Assembly: GCF_964340395.1 (NCBI RefSeq)
Contig: NC_135555.1
Span: 22,229,725-22,293,724, forward strand
From: Glandiceps talaboti
Taxonomy: Eukaryota > Hemichordata > Enteropneusta > Spengelidae
Length of the DNA stretch: 64,000 bases
Direction of reading: 5' to 3'
A program made the translations under genes and the position numbers. Shown here one piece after another: positions 54,740-64,000 of this stretch (positions are counted from its first letter, which is position 1; each line of letters starts with the position of its first letter). The notes beneath the pieces are model-generated. The model did not search any database, was not told the DNA's origin, and worked only from the letters and a program-made list of their open reading frames with translations.

Positions 54740-55660
54740 TTACAAGAATAACATACAGTTTAACAAAAAGAATCAAAGTAAGCACCCATCAATACTTACA
54801 TATATCTATTGTCTCTGCATTTTAGTTACATGGTAAAACAAATTTTGAAATACATTTGTAGATTTCTATCTATGAATTCTAAACAAGAATTAATGTAGCA
54901 GCTATTTCTGTTGGCTTTCAGTTTCAGGAAATAATTGCTACATAACAGCCCTCAGGGTAATAAAATGAAATGGCAACACTTTATTGCCTCAGTTGCTGTT
55001 CTAGTAGCAGTAGATGGTTAGCAGCAGTTTTACTGTCTGTACACAGTGGGAGTATAATTGAGAACAAAGTCTTGTTTATGTTTGGACAGGAAGCTATTTA
55101 CAAACAGGCTGTACTGAGAACAAATGTTAGTTGTATCTACCCAAACAAGTGAAGTGGACATCTTAAAATAGTACATGAAAATGATGAATAAAGCAGATGT
55201 ACTGTTTTTGTATTTTGAACTAACCCTTGCTTTGTATGTGGCTAAAATAGATATTTATTTCTCTATCTCATAGACAAGGAGTATGTATTCTGGTGAAAGC
55301 TTTTTCTTTCTTTTTTCTCTCTACTTAAAACTTTCAAGTATGATGTAATTTTTTGTCTTGACACGGATGTATTAGTAATCATCCATAGTCTTGGGTTGAC
55401 TTGTTCTCAGTGCAGTCTGCATAGAAAATAGCTTCCTGTCTCTACAAACACAGAGAGTTACTAAACTCATATAAGATTACAAAAACGTATTACCTATCCA
55501 CTATGTTGTAAACATGGAAATTTTCACCAAAGACAAAATATGAAGGTGAAATTTCTTGACCATTGTACTGGGCTTAGTAACGTGCAAAAATTAGACTATA
55601 GGAACTGGTGAGCACCTTTCAATCGCAAAAATTTCTTTAAAATATCTAACTTTAAGTTTA
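54740..55660. other. No supported gene in this stretch
   Basis: Upstream intron (or flank) of RSPRY1. I looked for the expected preceding RSPRY1 exon on the minus strand and found no match. Confidence 0.35.
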
Positions 55661-55672
55661 TACTTTATAGTC

Positions 55673-55827
55673 AGTGTTTTTTGCTAAGGTTAGGGAACCC
55701 CAATAACAGAAATGTGGAAATTGTAAAAGTTGTAAAGTTTTCCATACAATCTACCTTAATTTTGTTTGCGATCTCTGGTAAAATGAGGGGAACCTCCGAT
55801 AGATTTTACCTGCTTACCACCCTTAAA
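55673..55827. mobile_element. MITE family E, copy 2
   Basis: Begins CAGTGTTTTTTGCTAAGG and ends TACCACCCTTAAAA; shares the interior TAGATTTTACCTGCTTACCA with 33236-33420. A family C element follows immediately. Confidence 0.6.
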
Positions 55828-56131
55828 AGTCACCATATGGATGAAGATTGGGGGTATTTATTTCGGATTTTTATGGCTTCCTACTTGGAAAATCACTGTG
55901 AAACAACATTAACAAAGTCCGTGTTTGCAACTCATTAATTAATGTGTACGTACAATAATGAATATTTTTACACATTTAAAAAATAAACCTTTTTGCTCTG
56001 TATTAAGTTACAAATACAGACTTTGTCAGTGTTGATTCACATTGATTTTCAAGTAGGAAGCCATGATAAAATTGTTTTATAAATTAAAAATCCAAAATAA
56101 ATACCCAATCCTCATCCATATGACCACTTTA
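55822..56131. mobile_element. Foldback MITE family C, copy 1
   Basis: Arms of about 130 bp: CACCATATGGATGAAGAT..TTCCTACTTGGAAAATCA and the inverse TGATTTTCAAGTAGGAA..ATCCTCATCCATATGACC, around a short AT-rich loop. Matches copies at 59025 and 60418. Confidence 0.85.
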
Positions 56132-56380
56132 GCAAAAATATTGGTAGTAAATATTGATTAGATATCACCTTTAGTGGAATTATTCCATCATGGCATCTGT
56201 AAATAATGTAACATTCTCTTTTTTAGTGAGAGGGAAAAATTACTCTGGTTTCATAGCGAGACTTGTGTCACATTTTGGAATGTTATTTTTTTTATAAACT
56301 TACTATTATTGTAAATTATCAGTGATTTTGTCAACTTTATACTCTTCAAAGCATTTTTTTTATCATTTACTAACATTTCA

Positions 56381-56974
56381 CGTCGCACTGTACACTATCT
56401 TACCCACAACTCTCTCTGATTGGTATGCTTGGAAGTTCCTTATTTTATAACATCATCAATAACCCATATTTGTCAACATTTTAAGCATCGTAATTACATT
56501 TAATCAATATGCAACAAAAGTGCGTCTAGGAATCAAAAATAAAGTTCTAAATTATGCATAAAATGTGCTAACAACTAAATGAAACATGTACTGTGAATAA
56601 AACACTTTTCAATGTCAAAGTATCACTAACTTGGGTAGACAGTGTGTATGATGAGTTTTAATATGTAAAATTCTTTTGTCATACCTATTCAAATAAATCT
56701 ATATCTTTGGCAAAGTCATAACAGGTGCATATATTTTCCTTAGTTTCATAGAAAATATTTTGCATATCTTTCAAGAAAATCTGTTGACAAATTTCTAAAA
56801 TTGCTACTTCTACAATAAATCATTGATACCAGAACCAATGAAAATATGTATTCAGAAACTCATCAGTGTCAATCTACGTTTTGAAAATGGCAAAAATGTT
56901 TTTACAAAATCCTGTACACAGGTGAGATTTGTATAAATCAGAGAGAGTTGTGAGTAAAATATTGTACAGTGCGT
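56381..56974. mobile_element. Element with ~38-bp inverted ends
   Basis: CGCACTGTACACTATCTTAC and ACAACTCTCTCTGAT at the left are mirrored at 56937-56974 (ATCAGAGAGAGTTGT, TTGTACAGTGCG). The interior of about 515 bp has no coding. Confidence 0.55.
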
Positions 56975-57057
56975 CGTTTGTGTTTGTACAACATCATTGC
57001 TAGATTGAAATATTTGTCACTGCAACCACTGTGACCTGGTTTGAATATGAATGCAGA

Positions 57058-57424
57058 TGTACAACTACTGACATCAGACCATGGACAAACAGAACCTGTT
57101 ACAAACAGGGAAAGTAAACAAATGATAACACTTGGCACAGCATGCTTGAAGTACAGAGACTTGTATTACATTCCATCATTTGATAAGAACAGTTTTATGG
57201 CCACTTTACCTATTAGCTGAGTTCACAAACAAATGTACAGTTCTCATGGCATTTCATGTACACATAAAGAGGCCATTAAACTGTTCTTTTCAAACCATGG
57301 TGTGTAATACAAGTCTCTGTTATTCCAACATTCTCAACCAAGGTTATTAATCCAATTCATTTGTTTACTTTCCTTGTTTATAAGAGGTTCAGTTCGTCCA
57401 CCATCTGATGTCAGTAGTTGTATA
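57058..57424. mobile_element. Foldback element family D, full copy
   Basis: Left-arm markers (ACAACTACTGACATCAGACC, ACAGGGAAAGTAAACAAATG, CAGAGACTTGTATTACA) recur inverted on the right (TGTAATACAAGTCTCTG, CATTTGTTTACTTTCC, CATCTGATGTCAGTAGTTGT). The arms are ~165 bp. A partial copy is at 7480-7705. Confidence 0.85.
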
Positions 57425-58149
57425 TGTGAAAAAGATGTAAATACAGTGGTATGATACACATCGTCAAGTTATCACCATAACGATAGCTAATACCACTGGT
57501 ATTAGTAGGAAATGCAACTCAATGCTACTGTACCTTGATACTTAGGAACGATCGCACAATGTCACACAAGCTCAATAAACAAACTTTTTTCGTTTAGAGG
57601 ATTCTGGCACCAATACGATTGTTGAACTTCATTTTTGCACTTCGAACCAAATTTTGAAAACAGGTTCTGTATTTACTACCGACATGTTGATATCTATATT
57701 TTTACAATTGACTTCCAATGTGAGATACATTGTTGGGTTTGAACATTTCCAGTAGTATTTTAAAGTGTTTGCCATCATGTTTTACATTGCATCGATCGTA
57801 GTAGTGTGACTGCTACAGTTGTCATTGTGGTTTACATCATATATAAACATGACAGTGTCGCACTTGTGAATGTTCTGTTAGGGGAGGGAAGAAAGGGGTT
57901 TTGTCCTAAACGAATAAAGTTCATTTATTGAGCTTGTGCAACATTGTGCAATCATCCCTTAGGCACATAATCTTCAGTGAACAAAAATGAAATTTTCAAT
58001 TTTCATCGTAGCACACTTTGAAACACACGTCTTTCTACTTTCTCTACAAATATTGTCCTCTCAACAATGTTGTAGTCAGTGTTTCCAGATTCAAATACAC
58101 ACACTTTTAATGGTGCATTTTTGTAAATAAGTAAAGGTAAAATAAAGAC

Positions 58150-59005
58150 AGATTTATGTTATCAGGTGTGAATCAATACATTAACTTATCCATGGATCAT
58201 CATGTAAACCAAGTGTCTAAACGGGTCAATCACAATTTGTACAATTTACGTCGAATACGTAAATATCTCAATCAAAGTGCAACTGAAATATTAGTTCACT
58301 CACTGATCAGCTCCCACCTGGATTACGCAAATGTAATGTTGTACGGTATGCCAGCGTACTTATTTGACAAACTACAACATCTACAGAATAGAGCAGTACG
58401 CGTTATTAAAGGCTTGAGGAAATTTGATAGCGTATCCCAATCACTAATTGAGTTGCATTGGCTTCCTGTTAAGGCGAGAGTGGAATTCAAAATCATTTTG
58501 CTTGTTTATAAAGCTCTGAACGGCAAGGCTCCAGTGTACATTGCAGATATGCTTGAGGGGGTTTGCAACTCCAATTATAACCTAAGAACAAATAGCAGTC
58601 ACAATCTCGTAGTTCCACGGTCTTATAATAAATTAAATGATAGGGCTTTTGCCGTATGTGGTCCGAGACTATGGAATTCCATTCCACAAGAGTTGAAATG
58701 TTTAGATGAAATGGAACAATTTAAAAGAGGGTTGAAGACATACCTGTTTAAAGTTTCTTACAACTTGTAACTGTTGATTTTAGCCATGTTTCTGTTTTAA
58801 ACACTTTTAGGAATGGTTTTAATATGCTATTGATGTGTATTATTATTATTATTATTTTATTTTTTTTACAGTATTTCTTAAATGTCAATGCTCTTTTAAC
58901 TTATCAAATGTCTCTTTTAACTTATTGTGCAGCGCTTTTGAATATTTTCTTTTAAATAGAGGAAGCGCTTTAGAAATGAAATAAATGTTAAATGTTAAAT
59001 GTTAA
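58150..59005 (+). mobile_element. LINE 3' fragment (CR1/L2-like RT C-terminus)
   Basis: The open frame 58156-58770 gives the ORF2 C-terminus: NLSMDHHVNQVSKRVNHNLY, LVHSLISSHLDYANVMLYG, KLQHLQNRAVRVIKG, HWLPVKARVEFKIILLVYKA, GPRLWNSIPQELK, then a stop. It is 5'-truncated within the RT. The 3' end has GAAGCGCTTTAGAAATGAAA and a TAAATGT repeat tail (58981-59005), typical of CR1/L2-group elements. The frame is intact for 204 codons, so it is fairly young. It differs from the 46.5-kb element. Confidence 0.85.
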
Positions 59006-59021
59006 AAACTTACATATTGTG

Positions 59022-59376
59022 ACTTTTAAAGTGGCCATATGGATGAGGATTGGATAATTATTTTGGATTTTTAATTTTTGAAACAACGTTATCATGGCTT
59101 CCTACTTGAAAAAAATCAATGTGAAACAACATATGCCAAAGCCTTGCTTGTAACTCAATAATTAAAAAGACTGATAAGTGTGTAAAAGTATTTGTTATTG
59201 TACGTACAAACTTTTTTTACACATTTTTTATAGCTATTTACATTATATTGAGTTACAAACAAGGACTTGGTCTATGTTGTTTCACATTGATTTTTCAAGT
59301 AGGATGCCATGATAAAATTGTCTTATAATTTGATAATCAAAACTGAATATCCAATCGTCATCCATATGCCACTATA
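59022..59376. mobile_element. Foldback MITE family C, copy 2
   Basis: TTTTAAAGTGGCCATATGGA at the left and TCGTCATCCATATGCCACTA at the right; the same arms as the copies at 55.8 and 60.4 kb. It sits just beyond the LINE tail. Confidence 0.85.
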
Positions 59377-59818
59377 AGTATACACAATGTACTATAATCA
59401 AATGTTTTCATCTGCTATATAAAAATGTAGCCAAACTGTAAAAGTATTGTCTTCAGCTAAAATTTTTGAGTATTAAAATATATGAAATATAAGCCGAAGT
59501 TCCTGCACAAACTCCTAGTGTATTGACAATCGTAGCCAAATGGCGTCTATGACCTTTCAACTTTGCATTATGTCAAAGGTCATGTACAAAAACTATCAAG
59601 CGTTAACCATCAGTAATTTGAATTTGTACAGATTTACTAAAAAAAGTAAACACAACAGGCAATATTACAAGATATATGACGATGTGTTAAATTTGGATTT
59701 TGTCTTCCATTTCACTGACTAATGAGGTTTCTATATGAAAAATAAAATAACATTATTGTTACCGGTACCTTGGCAGTCATTTCTTTCATTCTCACAAATC
59801 AGAGCTGTTATTTCTTCC

Positions 59819-59908
59819 AAGTCTGTAAGGTATGCCATGAGAGGGCGCCCTCATACATTGGTCAACCCCTTGAGAGGGCGTAACAATATGATCTATCTTA
59901 CAGTCTTA
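59819..59908. mobile_element. MITE family A, copy
   Basis: AAGTCTGTAAGGTATGCCAT at the left, GATCTATCTTACAGTCTTA at the right, with GAGGGCGCCCTCATAC inside. Confidence 0.7.
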
Positions 59909-60136
59909 TTTCTTCTGTGACACTGCAAAATCATTGCCTCTTGGCGATGCGTCTTGGACGGTGTCGTAAAACAGGCTGTGGTATATGCTAATGATTTATT
60001 TGAATAGGACACATAGTTACAACCTTTCTCATTGAACTGTCAACTATTTACTGATTACCTCTGTGTATACGTGTATCATATCCATGTGACATAGTATAGT
60101 TCAAATTTGATAGTATGACTTACCGTTATATTACCT

Positions 60137-60285
60137 GTGAGCAGTGTGCCCTCTAAGCCAATTTGATGCACCACTGACGCACACAATTTCTAATGACGCA
60201 CCAAAATTTAGTGTTCCCCTATCTCTTACTATGTAGTGACTCACAAGAAATGGTATTTTGACTCGCAACAACAAAATTCACCATG
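60137..60285. mobile_element. TIR element related to 18935-19182 (partial)
   Basis: AGCAGTGTGCCCTCTAAGCC start; the interior (CTATCTCTTACTATGTAGTG, GACTCACAAGAAATGG) matches the 19-kb element in reverse order. The right terminus is not seen. Confidence 0.55.
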
Positions 60286-60417
60286 TCTCAGAATGCATTG
60301 TCATTTCAACTTGTGGTTATACTATCAGCATTTGGCTATACTTACAAAATAATCATATACTGTATAGAACATAGTGCACTAGTAACATTCCCTGTATTCT
60401 TCTCAAGCATATCACTG

Positions 60418-60775
60418 TTAAAGTGGCCATATGGACGAGGATTTGGTATTTATTTTGGATTTTTAATTAATAAAACAATTTTATCATGGTGTCCTACTCG
60501 AAAAATCAATGTGACACAACATTGACAAAGTCTTGTGTTTGTAACTCAAAACATTGCAAAAAGCTAAAAAAAAGAAATTGTAAATAGTTTGTTTTTGTAC
60601 GTACAATATAAAAACAATTTAGAAATTTTGTTATGATTTTGCAATTTATTGAGTTATAAACAAGGATTTGGCATATGTTTTTTTCACATAAATGTTTCAA
60701 GTAGAAGCCGTGATAAAATTATTTTATCAAGTTATCAAAACAAATACCAAATCCTCATCCATATGGCCACTTTAA
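60418..60775. mobile_element. Foldback MITE family C, copy 3
   Basis: TTAAAGTGGCCATATGGACG at the left and ATCCATATGGCCACTTTAA at the right; arms as in copies 1 and 2. Confidence 0.85.
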
Positions 60776-61004
60776 CGTGTACACAATGCAAACTGTAAAT
60801 CAATTTAAGCTTGACATGATAACAACTCAATTAGATCAATACACTGCAGGTAAACATTTGCTGATAAAAAAAATACCAATGGCGTTGTAGCACAACTGTA
60901 GTTTTTAAAAATGTTTATCCATATGCTAGTCTATGCTAACAATAGGTGTTTATTTGCTGAATAACTATCCAGTTGCCTATCCAACCATGTTGCTATCTTT
61001 ACGA

Positions 61005-61640
61005 TAAATGCTATCATTTGGCTGTTGCTATGGGCGTGGTCATGTTGTTAGATATATTTGCATACATTGTGTATGTTTTTGTTCACTTGTGTATGAATTC
61101 CTGATATTGTCTTTGCAATATACGTGATCATTTGGCTGTTGCTATGGGCGTGGTCTTGTTGCTAGGAAAATTTACATACATTTTTTGAATGTTTATTCAA
61201 TTGACTATTAAACCCTGTTGTTATCTTTGTGAAATACACCACCGTTTGGCTGTTGCTATGGGCGTGGTCATGGTTACTAGGGTATTTGCATACATTTTTT
61301 GAATGTTTATTCATCTGTCTTTCTATTCCTGTTGTTATCTTTGCAATATACGTGATTATTTGGCTGTTGTTATGGGCGTGGTCTTGTTGCTATGCAAATT
61401 TACATACATTTTTTGGATGTTTATTCAATTATCTATTAAACCCTGTTGTTATCTTTGTGAAATACACCACCGTTTGTCTGTTGCTATGGGCGTGGTCATG
61501 GTTGCTAGGGTATTTGCATACATTTTTTGAATGTTTACTCACTTGCTTACCAGATGATGTTATTTGACCAAAATATACTGCCATTTGGTTGTTGCTAAAG
61601 GGCGTGGTCATGGTCGCTAGGGCCAATTTTGTCAAAATGT
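61005..61640. repeat. Tandem ~110-120 bp repeat, about six units
   Basis: Each unit has TGTTATCTTTG..AATA, then TTGGCTGTTGCTATGGGCGT, GGTCATGGTTGCTAGGG and TTTGCATACATTTTTTGAAT. It passes directly into the following Helitron-like body. Confidence 0.85.
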
Positions 61641-62186
61641 TTTTAAGAAAATCTGCAGAATAACAGTTTCAGAAACATCTCGCCAAGTTTCAGACTAATT
61701 GACCAAGTACTTTTTGAGATATAAGTTTTTGACCAAAAATGAACATTTTTACACCTAATTTGCATATCACTCATGGAATCATGGTATGCTTAATATTTCT
61801 TCGTCCATACATCCCTAGATACATTCCCATTAAATTTCAGCCCAATCTGCTCAGTAGTTTTAGAATTATAGATTTTTAACCAAAAAGACACATTTTTAGC
61901 CCTAATTTGCATATCACTGATGGAATCATCCCGTCATGAACAAATCTTACTTTACACCCCCTTAAGAATGTTCCCACCAAATTTCGCACCAATCTGCCCA
62001 GTAGTTTCTGAGTTTAAGTTTTTTGACCAAAAATCACATTTTTTGACCCAAATCACACACCTGTGATGCGATCATTTTGATTTGAACAATTTCCCAACTA
62101 GACACCCAAAGTAATGGACCCACCAAATATCGTGGCAATCGGTTCAATGGTTTTTGACTTTAAGTTGTTTACACACACACACACAT

Positions 62187-62223
<37 letters not shown>

Positions 62224-62276
62224 GACAGACGCCGGGCGATCCCTATAGCACTACTGAACAAGTTCAGTTGTGCTAA
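61620..62276 (+). mobile_element. Helitron-like non-autonomous element (tentative)
   Basis: Diverged ~130-bp internal repeats (TTTGCATATCACTGATGGAATC; AATTTCAGCCCAATCTGC; CAGTAGTTTT) are followed by (CA)n and CAGA runs (62170-62230). The end has a hairpin CTGAAC-AA-GTTCAG (62254-62267), five bases and CTAA (62273-62276). A hairpin just upstream of CTRR is the Helitron/Helentron 3' signature. The 5' TC end was not located, and the tandem repeats before it may belong to the element. Confidence 0.4.
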
Positions 62277-62998
62277 AAAACCCTCATGGTTTTTCAACAA
62301 GATGCAGTTGATACATGTTAGGGAAACGTTATTAACATTATCTGAGATATATTGATGCTGACTCAGCCGTGTTATTAACAGTTCAGTGAAAGAGATTGTA
62401 AGGAAACGAATGTTTCATCTCATCATTATATCAACTAGAGCTTGGAATTTTTATATCTGTATCTTTCCTTCGAATGACATTTACATGTCGCACTTTTTCC
62501 ATCTTAGGGCCCAGGAGGGGCCATTAGTATGTGAAATTCATGACCAACCTGGGTATATATATACCTATTGTAAATCTCACTGCATGCACTAGACTTGCTC
62601 AAGTCGCCAGGCTTTTTTCTCTCTTAATTTGAATAAAGATTTTTTTAAACACACATGTGTTTCTGTGTTAGATGGTGACCTGAATGGTGATTGCAAACAG
62701 TTGGGTGAATACCTTAACGCATGGGAGACTACTAGTAACTGAAAAAAAGTTGGACATTTTTCAAAACTGAATAACATACTCAAAACAGTTGAAGAATATG
62801 AGACAAAAAAATCTCCCCAGAGACTGGTGCATGTCTGTGTATGCACATAAACCCATAGAAATGACATTAATCTGAAGTGCAATATTACACTTTCACCTCC
62901 CACACTCGGTTATCTTATTATTATTCAGATGGGGATTCACACACATACAGTGAGGTCTGCAACAGATGTATTATTAGTATTTTGTACATACATTTATT

Positions 62999-63254
62999 CG
63001 GCCTAACAAAAATATTGTGTGGTGTCTGTGTTATTGGTTTCTTCCCATCAGATGTACAGCCATTGCAAATTGGAAGAACAGTTTTATATTGTCTTTTTAA
63101 GTTGATGTCAGGTTCTGCATCCACTTTTTCTTGCAAGACTTCACAATTTTCACGATTTCATTTTTTTTTCTTGAATATGTTAAATTTTCAGGTCGGTATT
63201 GAAAAACTAGTTGAGGTCGGGTAACCAGAACCAAACAATTTTTTTTGTTAGGTC
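62999..63254 (+). mobile_element. MITE family B, copy 3
   Basis: GGCCTAACAAAAATATTGTG at the left, GGTAACCAGAACCAAACAA and TTTGTTAGG at the right. Shares upstream flank (GTATTTTGTACATACATTTA) with copy 4, so a longer unit was probably duplicated. Confidence 0.8.
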
Positions 63255-63569
63255 ATACCTAACACTCAATTATGATAATATATTCAAATCTGCATAGGTA
63301 GATACTTTTTTTATATACTGTCAACATTTCCGTACTTGTACACCAATTTTGGTTAATAAAATGTGTACTGTGTAACAATATATTACATGTAGAAGTTGTT
63401 TTCATTTTCCCTGTATGGTATTCCTGTGTAGTCTGGTAGTGATTATTCTAGAAATGGTTATAGTTGGGTATGCATATAAACAAAATGTGACGTCATAGAA
63501 ATTTGTTGTTGGTCTTAAGTTTCCATATTTAACTGGAATAATCCACTGTAGTTTTATTATTAAAATACA

Positions 63570-63785
63570 GCGATGAAAGAGGAAATAGAAGCGATGGTAA
63601 CAATATCCCTGGTAACAGCTATCGCATTCACCGTTGGGGGCGCACCACCAAACGAGAGCGACATGATCTTCAACATAGTGTTATCATATCTGGTCCTGCT
63701 TGCAGACGGTGCAGGCGTTTCGCTACTTGCAGACGGTGCAGGCGTTTCGCTCAGCACCAAGCAGGACTATACAACCATAGCATAA
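63570..63785 (+). CDS. Short ORF with two membrane-like segments (unassigned)
   Basis: An open frame from the ATG at 63573 gives 70 residues. VTISLVTAIAFTVGGAPPNE and IFNIVLSYLVLLADGAGVSL look like two membrane helices around a Gly/Pro turn, loosely like the PGG-type two-helix module seen after ankyrin repeats. A 27-bp in-frame tandem repeat encodes LLADGAGVS twice. It could be an exon of a larger gene or chance. The composition is more GC- and CpG-rich than its surroundings. Confidence 0.25.
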   Translation, partial: AMKEEIEAMVTISLVTAIAFTVGGAPPNESDMIFNIVLSYLVLLADGAGVSLLADGAGVSLSTKQDYTTIA

Positions 63786-63866
63786 TCATACCGTGCACGA
63801 GTTGTGTGACATTAATCCGAAGTGCAAAATTACACTATTGTTAGTATTTTGTACATACATTTATTT

Positions 63867-64000
63867 GGCCTAACAAAAAAATTGTGTGGTTCCGCTTATG
63901 CTCAATTTTAGAATAGGTGTTTTTTCCGTTGTTTTCCATATGGTCTCTGTGTTTTTGGTTTCTTCCCATCAGATGTACAGCCATTACAGATTGGAACAAC
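63867..64000 (+). mobile_element. MITE family B, copy 4 (runs off window)
   Basis: GGCCTAACAAAAAAATTGTG, GTGGTTCCGCTTATGCTCAA, CCATATGGTCTCTGTG and CATCAGATGTACAGCCA in order; the right end lies past 64000. Confidence 0.75.

Noticed and set aside
61229-61567. 112-codon hydrophobic open frame
   Set aside because: It is the translation of the ~115-bp tandem repeat (repeated LLLWAWSWLL segments).

Overview
This is a window of animal nuclear DNA, AT-rich and packed with repeats. Genes are split into short exons with GT..AG introns of hundreds of bases to several kilobases. Low-complexity tracts, foldback elements, MITE-like families and LINE fragments fill most of the space. A LINE carrying a 2A-like peptide, a multi-EF-hand gene and an RSPRY1 orthologue together fit a marine invertebrate (deuterostome or lophotrochozoan). 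I cannot name the species from sequence alone.

Layout. At 2-340 lie the last two exons of an unrecognised + strand gene. At 1652-2895 is a + strand protein-kinase-like gene that looks decayed. From 27168 down to 5327 on the minus strand runs a 14-exon gene for a protein built of repeated EF-hand pairs. All 13 splice junctions agree in phase and give 926 codons, but two codons inside the frame are stops (codons 401 and 813). Its largest intron holds an approximately 8.9 kb minisatellite (about 7829-16733) of 44-49 bp units with clear higher-order duplications. From 27.2 to about 45.8 kb I find almost no recognisable coding sequence. That stretch holds MITEs, long foldback repeats, a 118-bp tandem satellite and one plausible promoter/first exon on the + strand (38490-38634) with an RFX X-box-like site. 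From 54733 down to 45852 on the minus strand lie the last seven exons of an RSPRY1 orthologue (SPRY domain, then a C-terminal RING finger). Its last intron contains an antisense non-LTR retrotransposon (46526-50625) bounded by a 14-bp target-site duplication. From 54.8 kb to the end there are foldback MITEs, a truncated LINE 3' end, a Helitron-like repeat and copies of a TIR element.

Most noteworthy: (1) the LINE's ORF1 begins with a short hydrophobic leader ending in a 2A-like ribosome-skipping motif, and ORF2 follows in the same frame after a single TAG with no nearby ATG; (2) the EF-hand gene has two nonsense codons in an otherwise perfect exon chain; (3) in two genes the 5' splice site has been tandemly copied into the intron; (4) the minisatellite shows nested multi-unit duplications; (5) a small TIR element encodes a THAP-like zinc-finger segment.

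Exon boundaries were read by eye from splice signals and frame. Repeat ends are good to a few bases where a TIR or TSD is visible and are approximate otherwise.
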